The notes beneath the pieces were generated by a model, which saw only the letters and a program-made list of their open reading frames with translations, had not been told where the DNA came from and ran no database searches. Shown piece after piece: positions 1-13,581 of a stretch of 64,000 nt of DNA. The translations under genes and the position numbers were made by a program. The stretch is from Apricaphanius iberus (lineage: Eukaryota; Chordata; Actinopteri; Cyprinodontiformes; Aphaniidae), in the NCBI GenBank assembly GCA_028564705.1, contig JAPXFQ010002467.1:1178001-1242000 (forward strand), given 5' to 3'. Within the stretch, counting starts at the first letter, position 1. The number at the start of each line of letters is the position of its first letter.

Positions 1-78
1 TACATAATAACATATTTACCGCTATTGTTGCTTGTTTTCCTACTGCATTTCCTGCTTTTGACCCCATGTGCTAAATAT
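1..78. other. Left-edge flank, nothing recognised
   Basis: AT-rich sequence with no reading frame or splice structure that I can support. It ends where the left arm of the adjoining palindrome begins. Confidence 0.4.
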
Positions 79-331
79 ATCTTTTTGCTTAAGAAAATTA
101 CAAAAATAGTACCCACTGTGGCCTGAACAAGTAACTTTAATTTGATTACTTATATGGAAATAGTAACACATTATATTAGTTGTTACTCTATTAGCCAGTA
201 CTCCTAATATGACTGCTGTTTCAGTAACAACTAATCTAATGTGTTACTATTTCCATACCAGTAATCAAATTAAAGTTATTTGATCAGGCCACAGTGGGTA
301 CTATTTTTTTAATTTTCTTACGCAAAAAGAT
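79..331. repeat. Near-perfect palindromic MITE/foldback element
   Basis: Two arms of about 109 bp (79-187 and 223-331) are inverted complements with only a few mismatches, separated by a 35-bp loop. The outer ends read ATCTTTTTGC and GCAAAAAGAT. The inner ends read TTAGTTGTTACT and AGTAACAACTAA. No coding capacity is visible. The shape is that of a palindromic non-autonomous class II element. The superfamily is not determined, because I could not fix a clear target-site duplication. Confidence 0.8.
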
Positions 332-638
332 GTAAAAGGCAAAGTAAATGTTTTATTTATTCGTTTATGTGGCACAGGTGAATTTCATTATACACTGCAA
401 GTGATTGCATGGGCGGCCTGGTTGCCCATTACTTATTTGCGTGGGCGTAACCGCTGCAGGCTACACATGGGACATGTCCCCACACTTTCCGGTTGGTGCC
501 CTTTGTCCTCCATTATTTTTCCAGCTTTTACTCCCGTTTAATGTGCGGTAACATATTTTTACGAGCCTTCTTTAATCGCACCTTAAGTGCACAGGCAGTC
601 ATCGCTGGATTATACAGGTGCTCCAGAGCAGCTTGTTA
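332..638. other. Spacer between two class II elements
   Basis: No gene, RNA or diagnostic repeat end was recognised. It ends in TTA (636-638), the target duplication of the following MITE. Confidence 0.4.
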
Positions 639-1140
639 AGCCACGTTTACACCGGTCAGCATGTCCAGGCAGCAGGGCAAATAAATTACATGCAATGTCA
701 ATGGTACTTATGCATCAAGTCGGTGTCAAGCTGCAGTGCAGTTCGTCAGTGCAGCTGTAGTGTAAAGTTGGGAAAGCTGAATTTTGGCGCAGCAAATGCG
801 GGGTATTAACCAATCAGTGACGTTCCGTGCGTAGATCGGCAAGCCATTCATTCATAATGGAGAATCAACCAAACACCTCTGAAGAAAGGGGTGTATCCAC
901 ACACGTCACAAATGCTTTATTAAAAAGGCTATATTAATTAAATAAACCCAAGCCACTGTCTTGACACGAGCCACCATGTTGTAAAAAACTAGCAATAGAG
1001 AAATCCCCACCTGACGTACTGAACACGCGCCGACACGGACTACAACGTGTGCAAGCAGCTGGGTTTTAATTTTAAAGCGTCAACTTTTGTTCGTTTGAGC
1101 AATTTGACGCTTGGACACGCTGACCAGTGTGAATGCGTCT
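639..1140. mobile_element. Harbinger-like MITE, copy A (TTA target duplication)
   Basis: A 502-bp element flanked by TTA at 636-638 and 1141-1143. The left end reads AGCCACGTTTACACCGGTCA. The right end, read on the minus strand, is AGACGCATTCACACTGGTCA, so the terminal inverted repeats match over about 27 bp with mismatches. Its interior (around 885-960) shares a GGTGTATCCACA...AAATAAA..CCAAGCCA block with the copies near 48.8 and 49.4 kb, so it belongs to the same family. The 3-bp TWA-type duplication fits the PIF/Harbinger superfamily. There is no transposase, so it would depend on one supplied in trans. Short reading frames inside it are not genes. Confidence 0.7.
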
Positions 1141-1143
1141 TTA

Positions 1144-1497
1144 ACAAACCAGCCAGACGCAGCAAAAGGCAAAAAAACCTTTGCAGAGATTTTCCAAACA
1201 GAGTGTAAGTTGAGTTTTGTGTTGATTGTACTTTGATCCAACTGTTCATACATGTTGGATTGTCTCGTTTTCCACTACCAGAGTCCTGAAGAATCAATCA
1301 ATCAATCAATCATCATACTAAGGTTGACCAAATGCTTCACATCTTTGATGACAAGGTCACCAAAGAAACATGGCAGCCTTTTTAGGCTTAAAATAATGCC
1401 AGGAATTATTAAATTATTCTGACTTCTAACTTTTATAACTGGTTTGTTCATTTGGAAATAAAGACATGTGGCACCTCATGGAACAGTAAATCCAATA
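1144..1497. other. 3' flank of DNAI4
   Basis: Non-coding sequence between the Harbinger-like MITE and the DNAI4 polyadenylation signals. It contains a short (AATC)n run at about 1289-1309. No further feature is supported. Confidence 0.4.
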
Positions 1498-1515
1498 TTT
1501 ATTTTACTGTTTATT
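1498..1515 (-). terminator. Candidate DNAI4 polyadenylation signals
   Basis: Two AATAAA hexamers on the minus strand (plus-strand TTTATT at 1498-1503 and 1510-1515) lie about 86-103 bp beyond the DNAI4 stop codon. That spacing would give a short 3' UTR. The motif and position are seen; use of the site is inferred. Confidence 0.5.
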
Positions 1516-1600
1516 TTAACAACAAAAGCTAGACTTTGAAAACCAACAAACCAGCTATTGCTGTTCTATGAACCTATTTGAAGTACTAATTAGATTCCAT

Positions 1601-4600
1601 TTATGCCTGGTGCCCACAGACAGACTGCATGATGTCATCCAGGTTTTTCACCTGAAAGAGAAATCAAAGTTGTTCCTCTTGTGCTCTTATTTAAATATTT
1701 GTTGGGCTTAAATGTTTTGCAATATAGATACTTTACCTGTTTTTCTTTCCCATCTCTGAAGTTTTTGAGCTTGTATGCAGTCACCCCTCCCTCACTGTCC
1801 CCAACCAAAATGCTGTCTGATCCTTTGGCAAACAGCACAGTTTCCAGCGTTACACCACACGCCTCATGGTGCACAACAGTTGGGAGCAAGCTAAAGGAAA
1901 AGGTTTTTTGTCAATGTTTAGCTGCAAATCAGCCCAAAACAGAACCTAAAAAACAATCTAAAAGAATGGCAGACTGACTCACATGTTTGAACTAAGGTCC
2001 CAGACCTCAACACGCTGTTTGTAAAGGGCTGCAAACACTGTAGAGCAGTTTGGGGACCACTTAACGCTGTCCACTGGGTTCTGTACTGATGTAAAGCTCA
2101 TCTTGGGCGTCAGGGTGTCCAGCATCCATAGATGAATGGTCCAGTCTGAGGAGCAGCTCAGGAAAACATCTGGATAAAAAGGTGACCATTCAACCTGTGT
2201 CACAGGGGACTGCAAGAAAAATACAAAATGAGCCAAGAGAGATTTTGCTGCCTCTAATAAGTCAAAATTTGCAAAAAAAGAAGGTTTTTTAAAGGGAATC
2301 TTAAAGTTTCCAAGATACTGGGCCGTGATCAGAGAACCATCAGATTTTTTGTTGCAAATAGGGTTTGCAAAAGAAGAAATTTAGAAGAAAAAAATGGTAA
2401 ATGCCTGTATTTGTATAGCGCTTTACTCCCTACGGACCACAAAGCGCTTTACACTGCATTCAGTCATTCACCCATTCACACACACAGAAAAAGACATAAA
2501 TCAACAACCAAAGATTTTAGTGAAATCTAATGTGAAGCTCCCATGAACTCATTCTTCTCTAGAGCTGTCATGTTCAAGAACCGAAACCTACCTGGAGTAC
2601 CAAGAAGTGCGAGGTGTTCACTACTCATAGCCGAAATAAGGAAGATGTTTCTTCAAATAGTAGTACGAGAAAAATCTATATTTTTGAAGAAGACTATGGC
2701 ATTTATGCAGGACGGGGATTCATTCTATGCATTGAAGGCATTGAACGACATGTCACCACACTTTGGTTGACATAAATCCTGTTGAGAAGTGTGTTTCATG
2801 CTGCTACACAAACAGAAATCTTCATTTGCACTTTTTGATTTGTTTAGTAAGTAGATAAAAAAATGAGATGGGAATATGTACATTTATTTTCTTGTAGCCG
2901 ACTCTCAAATCTACTTTGGTAGATATCGATATTTTACATTTTATTTACATTCTGGACCGAAGAAGAACACTGTTAGTTTTTATTAACAAAATGAATCCTG
3001 AAAAGTACGAGGTGTTTCATAATTGTACATTACATATGGTTTCAAGAAATGCTCCTGAACTGCTCCTGCGTTGAAGAGCGGCTTGCCTATGGTGGCTGCC
3101 CTGCGGTCGCACTGGGGGGGATCTCCACCCTCTTTCTGGGCATGGGTGGAGGCTGAGTGGGGTACTTCACTGTGCACTGCATGTCATGATCCATAGATGT
3201 TTGTACTTTTAGTTTCACTTGTGTTAGGTTTTGGTCATTTATTTATTCAGAGCTCATCATGTTCAGTTCCTGCCTCTGTGTTAGTCCTGTTGAGCTTAAT
3301 TTTTCATGTTTAGCATTTTTGTTCTGTGATTTGAGTTCTGCTTAACATTTACATCTTTATGTTATTCTTCTATGCTTCTCCTTCCTTTTTTTCTCCCTGC
3401 AAGGTTTGTTTAGGGTTCTGGACTCTGGTTTTTAGCACCTGGTTTTTAGGGCTCGGTGTTGCGCCTCTCGCTGTTGATCCTTTGCTTTGTCTCAATCTTA
3501 CCTCCTATAACGTTCTTCCAGGAGATAAATTCATACACGGATCCACACACAAAGTGTCTCTCCATTTTACATGCCTGTCTTCTTTAAAACTGCCCTTTTC
3601 ATATAATACAGTTCAATATTTAACGGGAACAATCTCATAATCCCAGTTTTTGCAGCAAAACTGACCAGACACAAGCAGCTGGAGCGCTATCGAAGACTAT
3701 TTTAGTCCTTGCAACTAAATGTAATTAAAAACTTAAACTTTCAGGAGTATAACCCAGATTGAAAGTGTATGCAAACAAGTCAGGCTCTCAGTTATTTCCA
3801 AACATAAAAAATATTAGATTATGATACTTAATCTTGAGTCAATGAAAAAAACGTACAAAGTGTTTACTGTATGTGTCCAGAAAATGCTCGCTGTTTGAAA
3901 AGGAACACTTGTGGATGCGTCCGTCCCATGTTCCGATCATATAGATCCCAGCGTCCTGTAGGAAAATTTGCAAAATCTATGTGTTTAAGATTCAAAAGCT
4001 TACAATAAGATTTAACTGCAACATTAATTCTTCTTATTAAAGAAAGATGGAGTGAAAAAAAATCTCTGTTACTTGCACAGGATAAAACAATACAGCCATG
4101 GAAATATATTTAAATAGATACACAATAGATTAAATAATGTAATAAATATTTGATTTACAAATTAATTGAATTGAATTTAATTTAATTTATTTCCGTGTAC
4201 AGACACTTGTGGACAACTGGATGCATTTATTTTATTATGAAAATTTAAATTCAAATATTTATCTGTCAGATCATGGCACTTTAGATCTTTAACAATGCCA
4301 CAGAAGCATAATAGTTCTTCATGTTCCTTGTTAACTCGTAATCATTGTTCAGTTTCTGGAGCCGACTTACCGTTGGATGGAAGTCGACGCAAAGAACAGG
4401 AGTCATTGGTAGCAGAACATTTGCAAACATCTCCTGGTTTCCTGCAGGGTTTCTGTTGCGATCCTGAATCCTTTTCACTACCATCAGGTCTTAGAAGTTA
4501 CGCGCAGGGGTGGATGTTAAAGAAAAGAAAGACTTTTAGGTTCTGATTACTTTACAACTGGGCTTTATTGGTAAATGGCAATGGTAGATGACTGGGTTTT

Positions 4601-7600
4601 GCTTATTCTTGCGGTATTCATACAAGGCACTGTTACATCCTTATGGCCTTTGACATTTTAAAAAAAAACCTATCTGTCAAAATAGTGCAAAGGTGACCCT
4701 CTGAGCTTATTCATAATCAAAAGTGAAGACTGTAACATCCTAAACAGCGCTGAGCTTTTGAAATAAAGCTGGTACTACTGGTGCTAGTTCTTAGCTAACA
4801 AAGCTAACCTGTCACATCTGTGGTATTTTCTCTTCTGACACACTAAGACAAGCTAAATATTTAGTTCGCTTGCTAACTAAATGTTGAGTTTGGAGCTAAA
4901 TGTTGAGTTAGGAAGCTAAACATTTAGCTCCAAACTCAATATTTTGTTTCCAAACTAAATATTTAGCTCCAAAATTGATTTTTAAATTTGAGGCCATTTA
5001 GCTTTCTAACCAAATGTTGATTTAGGAAGTTAAATGTTTCATGTATAGTTCATATCAGTACAATATTTAAGAGTAAACAAATCCGATGCATTTGAACATT
5101 AATATATGCTTACATGCCTAGTAAATGAGGGAATATTAAGTCAAAACAAGGGGGATCCAGGAATGGAGCTTTGTGGGATCTCCCATAAACCATTCAGGAA
5201 TGATAAGGGGTGTTTCTCAATGCCAAGGAACCTCGCCTTGATGCCTTGGTCCCGCCCTGGTTGCCTAGGAGATATGTCATCAGGGACTGCCAAGGCATGT
5301 TCCAATGTTCATGTGCTACTGAGGAATCTGTCTTCCGTTTGTTAGCCATTTAGCTAATTTACCAAGGATACATCAGACGTGCCTTGATGCCCTCTCTCGG
5401 TCAAAAATTTCCCAGAATACAGCGCGGTAGGAGCTGGCAGCAGTTACTTCGTGGGTAAATTTCCATTTTAAATGTAAGTCAACTAATTTTAACCATCGGG
5501 CTTATATCTAAAATGTTTGTTTTATTTTTTTTATTTTTTTAGATCCAAAGCTGTTATATATGGTTAGTTAGTTGCTTAATAGTTGCAGCTTCGGTGGCTA
5601 CCAGGTACTAATTCATTTGCACATTTGATTTAACGGACGTATATAAAAAAAAAAGTTAAACACTTGTTATATATGTCCAGTTCCATGGCTGAAGTAATAT
5701 TACTACGCTACAATGCTACTACGACGGGCGGGACGTAAACAGAGCATGCAAGCCAGCAGCCGCGGTCACGTAAGACAAGTCTGTTCCAAACCGTTTTCTT
5801 TGACCAAGGAAGGACAGTGTCCTCGTAAGCAAGGCATTGACATTGAGAAACACCCAAGGACTTGATCCAACACGAGGAACAAACAGCTTTCTGCTTGATG
5901 TACATGATAAAAAGGATTGCTTGTTCATAGAAATGAAGGTGTAAGTTAAGATAAAATAAAAAAAAATAAAAAATAGATAGTTATACAGGTTTTGGCCACT
6001 TTCAAGGCAGATGGCTCTAAGCCTGAATTATGCAATATTGTTCTCATCATCATTTATCACAGTGTTACCATGACATGTTAGTTGTGATCCCAAGCTTAGA
6101 AACTGTAGTCTGTACGGAAGTATTTACCTATACAGTTGAAGCCATTGCTCAGGATGAGCCACTTAGTAATCCTTCCGTCTCCTGATACGGACACAAGAAC
6201 CTCTTCTCGATCTTCTCCCGATAGTTGTTGCTGTTGTTTGGTCCAGATGACCTGCCACACAGGTTGCTGGTGCCTTTTAGAACAGTCTCTACAAAAAGAA
6301 CATAAAAAAAGGCAAGTCTTCATAAAATGTTCTCAGAAATGTGGTTTTAACAATCTGCTTTGTTCTCACCGGCTGTTGGCTATGCATGCCATGTGGTCTG
6401 CGACTTGAACATTGTAGATGGCCACGGAGCCGTCGTACATCCCTACAGCCAGCTGGCTGGGGTTGCTGGCAGAGAAATCCAGGCAGGTCACACTGCTATG
6501 GCAGGAATAAACTTGCTCTGGCCACTGTGCATAAAACACAAATCTAAAAAATTTTATTTTTTTCCTGTTAAAACTAGATAGTAATAATAAAAAGGCAGTA
6601 ACATATAAACGCACCGTTAGATTTTTTAGAGACCAGCAGCAGATGAGAGCTGGTTTTGGGCTGCCTAAGGCCCAGTCACCGTAGCCTACTGCCAGGATAT
6701 CCTTACAGGGATTCAGGGCACAAAAGAGTTCAAAGCTTTTTAATAAATCATCTTCTAAACTTGGTTGGCTTGATTAATAAAGGCAAAAACAATCTACATT
6801 ATGACATTAAAATGATTAATAAATAAATTTGCTAATGAATTCATTTTCTGTTTAAAATATGTTGTTTGTTACGGCGTTCTTCTTGTTCCATGCCATGCTG
6901 GTGACTTTGAGTCCTGTGGTGAGGGGGCAGACGAAGGCCCAGAGACGTTCCATGGTTGGAGTTGGATAACTGTCTTTGTCCTCTGTTCTCTGTTCCTCGG
7001 AGCCAGGCTTCTCCTTGCTGCACGGGTCTTAAACAGTCAACCCAATTACACATCATACTACTTCATACACGATTAGTTACCTGCTTAGATGTTCGATAAA
7101 ATGTTAATAAAAACACAGAATAACTTGGAAAAACACTGAACTTTCAAAAAAACAAAAAAAAAAAACAGAGAAAACATTTATTTTCAATCATTTTCCTATC
7201 TGGAAACTTAGAGATTAACTAGAGCAGCTGCATGAGGCAGCTAAGTGTCACACAGACGACACAGACTGATCTTACCTTTCAGAACAGGCAGGCCTCTAAA
7301 AGCAGCCAACTTAGGCTGAAAAACTGTCATCACCGTGACCCTCTCCATCACTAACAGCCTGTTCCTGAATGAATCAGACAATAGGATCTCATCTTGATCT
7401 GCTTCAGCTTTTAGACTCTCCCCACACGTTTCTATTTCTGCCACCGAGCTGGCGATACTGGCTGTGGAAATGACACAAACACCATTCTCACACGCCGGGC
7501 AAAATCTTTAAATCAAACACAACCCAAAGATTCAAAGTTTGCCAAATATGTTCTGTATTACCGTCGTTATAATAAAACAAACATTAACATAATTTGATGA

Positions 7601-10600
7601 TGCTGTTTGTTCACAAATGTTCTGTACCAAGCTCTCTGCTAGGTTGCATCACACAGATATCAAACAAATGTTTGCGTTGGTGAAGCAGACGGGTTAAAAG
7701 CAGGATTTGTGTGATAAGTGACTAAATGGATGCAGCATAGTACATTTTATAAGAACAGTACCGTTACTCAGTCTTGCAGCTGTATTGTTGCCGTACCGGT
7801 TTTCTTATTGCTGTTTTTATATGTACTGACTCAAATGGGGAAATTCCTCATTTGAGTCAGTACGGTTTCTTTTTGGTGTTTTTCTTCTCTGAGCTAACAC
7901 AATCACCAAAATTATCACCTGTAAAGACTCCGGTTTCTGTACTGCATTAATCTGAAATGATAGATTGTTTTCTAATACAGCCCAGTTAGATTTGTACGGA
8001 GCCCGGCAGGGGTCTGGTGCAGAAATAATTTTGAGGTGTAAGAATCCGTACCCTGGGTTTCTTAAAATTTGCATGGATTTGGGGTCCAGCAGAAAAATAG
8101 GCTATAAACACAGGCATCATGTCCCTGGCAATATTTAGAAATCAAAGTTTTGTCCCCACCAATTAAAAGCCTGATGTTTTAACAGTGCATGTCTAATATT
8201 TACTTGTGCTCCCAATGCAATTTTCATATAATCACTATCTGAACTGACTGATATGCTACTGTCTTATATAGTTTCTTTTAGGGATGCACCAATACTGATA
8301 CTGGTATCAAGCCTAATAAACTCATATCGGTAGTAGTTAGTTAACCAATAACATGAATAGATGCTTAAAATGTGGATACTCTGCAGTAATTTAAAAGAAA
8401 ATGTTTATTTTTCACTTGACATTTTTTTGTTTTGTGGTCATTTTTATTAATATTTTTTATTTATTTTTATTTAATCCACCATCATTTACTGTAACAAGCA
8501 GAGAAGTAATCAAAACGGTATCGGTATTGGAAATTATGAGTTAGGCTATATCGGATATCGGTAAAAAAGCCAATATCGAACATCCCTAACTGATACCTCT
8601 TTTTTCAAACCGATACAATACCGAAAGTAGGATTTGAGTACTTGAGTACCAATACCGATACTTCTACCACACAAAAAAATGCAATGAATTGAAAGACAGG
8701 TTTCATTTTCTTCTTTGTTTGTTACAACAAATGATGGTGAATTAGGTAAAAAAATAAAAATAAAAATGACCATAAAACAAAAATTTCAAATGAAAAATAA
8801 AATGTTTGCAGAGTTTAGACATTTTAAGTATCGGTTAATGGTATCGGTTAACTTTAACTCATACCGATTAAGTACTGGTATCAGTTTATCCCTAATTTCA
8901 TTGTATTTTATTTTTCTGTATTGGCTAGTACTCAGATCCAAGTATCAGTATCGTATTGGTTTTAAAAAAAGGGGGTATCATTACACCTCTAGTGTCTTAA
9001 TGTGATAATTATGTAGCATTCATTGCAGAGATTGATGTTACGTTCAATAAAGACTTGCATTCAAAAGTGGGTACAGTATCAACAGGTAACTAATTCAGTC
9101 ATATCTCTTTAATGCAAGGTGTTGTAATTACGCTGCACCTACTCCATGTATCTAATTGGTTCAGGCCTGTGCCTGAATCCCAGGCGGCAAAGTGGGCATA
9201 CACTGTGCTAGTTTGGGCCCATTTTTGGGCCTTTTCTCCAGCCATGCGACATATTTCGTGATCAGTTTGTGTCCAAAGCTACAGGGAGTTAGTCTGAATC
9301 CAATAGGGAGAAAACAATATACCTCAGTATTGCATTTGCCATATGCCATTAAATGAAACTTATTGGAAAAACTCAGTTGAAAGACAGTTGTCTTAAGCTT
9401 GACAGCTACAGGCTAATTACGCCTTTACTGCCATAATGGGCTATATTAACAGTAGGCAAGCTGGATAATAACAATGACTGTTCAGGTGCCAATGTATATA
9501 TATTATATCTATATACTTGTAAAGTATATGTGTTTAAAAGTTATTTCTGGCTCCTTATGCATCATTTAATGGTTTATGTTTAAAAAAAAAAATTTTTTAT
9601 AGGTCTTGTGCCACATTTTTACATGTAATTTTCATTCACACTAATCATCAATATGAATAATACAAAATAATACTTTGAAATATATCATCATCGCAGTGAT
9701 GAATGTGATCCCAAATTTCTTTTTTTGAGTAAAGTTTTCCATGACATTTATTTTGGAGATGCACATGTAAATAACTTGATGCACAACAGGAAGTAACCCT
9801 TATTCCCACCGAAAGTGTTACCTGTGTCCAGACTTATGGTCCCTTCTATTATCTCTTGTTCTTTCTTGGTGCTCAAAAAATAATCCTGTTGGTCAGCTTC
9901 CTGAGTTTTCTTAGTTTCATTTGGCTCACAGAAAGAATCGTATATGTCCCAGTTGGTAGCGATTGTCCCTGTCAGGCGTGACAGAGGAAACATTTTCACT
10001 TTGGAAATGCTTAGAACCGTCCACAGAACACATCTTTTTGATCTAGATCTTCCAGGATTAGTTTTGTGAAAAGTCAAACAACATCTTTTTCGAAAAATCC
10101 CAATCTTTTTTCTCATAAACAGGAGTATTAAACTGCTGGGTGAAAGCAGGCGAGTGGATTAAGTCTCACCTTTATTAACACTGTTGTTCCCGTCGGTCTG
10201 GGTCTGTTTGTTTTTAGGCTCTCCAACGAATGTGTCAGTTGATCGCTCTACATAATTATCATTGCCCATTCTTTTTTTGTAAAACTCAGAATAGTGGAGG
10301 TTCCCCTGTCTGTAGCAAAAGAAACACGGAAAAAAGAAAGAAAGAAAAGAACATTTAGTCTCACAAGCTCCACTTCAGTCAGAGAAGGCATATGAGAAAG
10401 TGCTTTAGATAGACTTACCTAACTGCTTCTGCACCCTCAGAATCCTCTGAAATGAGGGTGGGGGGTATATTAAGGAGCGAAAAGGTATCTGTCTCTGTAA
10501 GGACCACATCAAATCCCGGATCCAGACTCTTCTCCGGCATCCCAACCTTCAAACTATGTCTTTTCATTGGGACTTCTGGACATGATGGGAATAAAAAATG

Positions 10601-13537
10601 GACTAAGTCGACGAGGATAAAACACAGATGCAACAACAGATGGATGGATTAAATACGTGGATGGATCTAAATCAAATTCAATGCTTTTTCTCTGGAAGAC
10701 GTTCAATGAGCTGCTCTGATTTGAGTCACTTTGGTCATTGTTAACAAATACTTAGGAAATCTATTGTTTTTTTTAATAACTCAAAAAAATGTATGTGTAA
10801 AAGCCAATTTATTTTTCATCAAGATTTACATTCACATTTAACACAACGGCAAATCTGACATCACCTACTTGTCTTAAAGGCAATAATTGAACCTTAAGAA
10901 AAAACGTCTGTTTGTTCTGACCATATCCTGATAATACATTCAATATGTAGTTAAAAAAAAATAGAAAAAGGAAAATGGACAGTAACCCATGTGAGCAGGA
11001 GGAGTAGGATAAATATCACGCAGGGCAAAACTATCGTCGCTTTTACAGCTCCTTGAGGTTAAACCGGATTCCATCTGAGACATGCTGGAAAATGAGCTGC
11101 AAAACAATCTGCAAATCACACAAACACAAACACGAAGGTTATAAATATGGAAATGTTTTCACATAGCCATTATATTCTCTTCCTTCTTGTCTTGCATCTC
11201 CAAACAAAAATGTAAAAAAATTTAAAAAGTTAAAAATTAGGGAAAGCTGCACAATGAATTCTCCTTTTACTACAGTAACATAATCTCTCAATGAAATGTG
11301 GAGAAAAGTTTTTATTTGTGGCTCACTTACTGGCACCTTTAACAGTTTAAATGAAATAAACGTAGCTGGAACTTTTTTTTGGGGACAAATAACAGGACAA
11401 AACGAACTTGATAAAGTCTGTTTTTGTCAGATGGTGATAAAGCTGTCTGGCAACGACACTTTCTGTAAATTTTAGATAGTTCAATTTAAAATGTAAGAAA
11501 AAAAATAAGATCAAAACAATTTAAAAAATAAAATATTAAAAAAATAACTGTAAATTACTTCCTTTAAATAATTGTCAGCTTAGTCAAGATGGATATCTGC
11601 CCCAGGTACTCCAGCTTCCTCCAACAGTCTAAAAACATGACTTAATTGCCCTTAGGGATGGGTGTGTACCAAAGTGTACCTGGTCTCTTGCCCCCCTGCA
11701 ACCCTGCACAGGATAGATTGTATAATGGATGGAGGGAAGGATAATAACAGGCTAGCCTATGAATTAAGTGTGATTAATTAACATTCTTAAATATGACTGA
11801 AAAACGTCCATTATCAGTTTAAATAAATGACAAAACCGAATCCCGCTGCTATTCTTTTTAGAACAGGAGAGAGGCATTGAGTTTTTTTTTTTTTTTCCAC
11901 TATCACATTTACACAAGCCTTTTTTAACCACTTCGTCTTTTAAACCTTTTCTAAGGCAAACAACTGGGTACCGCTTTCTGAGTGTAAAGCTGACTGTCTC
12001 ATCTGAACAATAGAAGAATTATTGGTTTATCGACACAGCAGATGCGCGAGAAAATGGTGTGACAGCCGCCCTTTAAATAGCTCCGTTTACCATTTTTAAT
12101 ATTCGTGGTTATCTTGTTTTTGTGGTGTTGGTTAGCCATCAGTTTTTCCCCATCTACAGGTGTTACCTTGACGCTGTGCCACGGCTGAAATTCCAGCGCC
12201 ACGACTACAAAATGCAGAGAATTTTGGGCAAGGTGACGTTAAAGCAGCGCACAGAGTGTTGAGTCTGAAGAAGTAAGGTAGCAGCGGATATTCAAAGGTA
12301 TAACAGTACAGGCCCCTCTCCCGCCACCCCAGACCTGGCTCTACCATATGACCCACCATAAAAAAATCGCACACAAGTGTTTAGTCTAAATTTGAATACT
12401 TGTCCAATCGGAATAAAATATTTGCTTACAAAAAATGGACTCTCGTGATTGTCTCCCTTATTTGTCAGTTTGTTGACTTGACAGGTAATGATTGGCAGCA
12501 GTCCAATGCACTGTGTAGATCGGCTAATGATGGTGAGTGGGGCTTTGCATGTGGTTTCCATATATTGTATATCTAGTGGAACTGCGGGCAGAAAATGGAC
12601 CTCTGTAGCATCAACAGAAAGCCCAGCGGCTGCAAAGACAAGAAAAAGGAGGCAAAAAAGGCGGCTGCTATACAAAATGTTCTGCCAATTAGTAGCTTTT
12701 TCAAAAAAGCTAGAAATGAGGAGGAGGATTTCGAGCTGGCCAGCAGAAACGTTAGATTGGAAGCATCGCCTTCTACCAGTGATGCCCAGCCTGAGTTAAC
12801 CAGGCAACCAACCTTAACGGAGAAAATGAAACAGCTATGAATGAAGAGCTAACAACACAAAGTAATGCCTCAATCTCTGAAAACCCTGCATATATGGGCA
12901 ACACTCCGAAACGGGATTTCATTGAACCGAGCCTTTCAAAATTAACAGCTAATTTCTATTTTACGTGATTAATTTAATATTGTTTCAAAATTAAATGAGC
13001 CACGAAATAGCACACACCTACAGAATACAAATGCCATTTTATATTAATGTAATCGAAGAATAAAAAATTTTTATACATGAAATGTATAAAAAAAATTATA
13101 TCTCTTACCATTGAAAACTTTCCAATTATCTTTCACTCAATCCCCTTTAAAGCTATAAAAATTTCTCAAATTATTATACCCTCTCACTCACCCCCACCTT
13201 TTGTGTCAATGTCTGGCTAAAATCCACAGGTAGATGACATACCACACGTTTAATCTCTAGTTTTTTGTTTTTTTAAATCAACGTGCTAAATGAAGATTTC
13301 ATTTTTTTTGTCTTGGGGGCTAACAAGGATATTAGAGGGCTACACACTTCTATCCAATAGAGTGTGAATGTGATGTACGCCATTACAATATTTTAGTAGG
13401 AGTTATAACTTATCTTATGCTTCAAAACGAGCCGCATCACTTCCTGTGGGTATTTGACAGTAAGACTCGACCGTCACCACAGATTATTGATAACATTTTT
13501 GTTATTACAGACGGAAGAAGAGACAGGAGCACTGAGA

Positions 13538-13581
<44 letters not shown>

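Noticed and set aside
6841..7056. 71-codon minus-strand frame over DNAI4 exon 9
   Set aside because: It is in the wrong frame. The phase-consistent translation (TMERLWAFVCPLTTG) comes from another frame of the same exon.
9748..10116. 122-codon minus-strand frame taken as a gene of its own
   Set aside because: Only 9968-9822 is coding, as DNAI4 exon 7. The rest is read-through into introns on both sides.
12292..12675. 127-codon minus-strand frame with a signal-peptide-like start
   Set aside because: It runs antisense through the hAT relic and intron sequence of DNAI4. No flanking exons exist and the hydrophobic start is probably chance.
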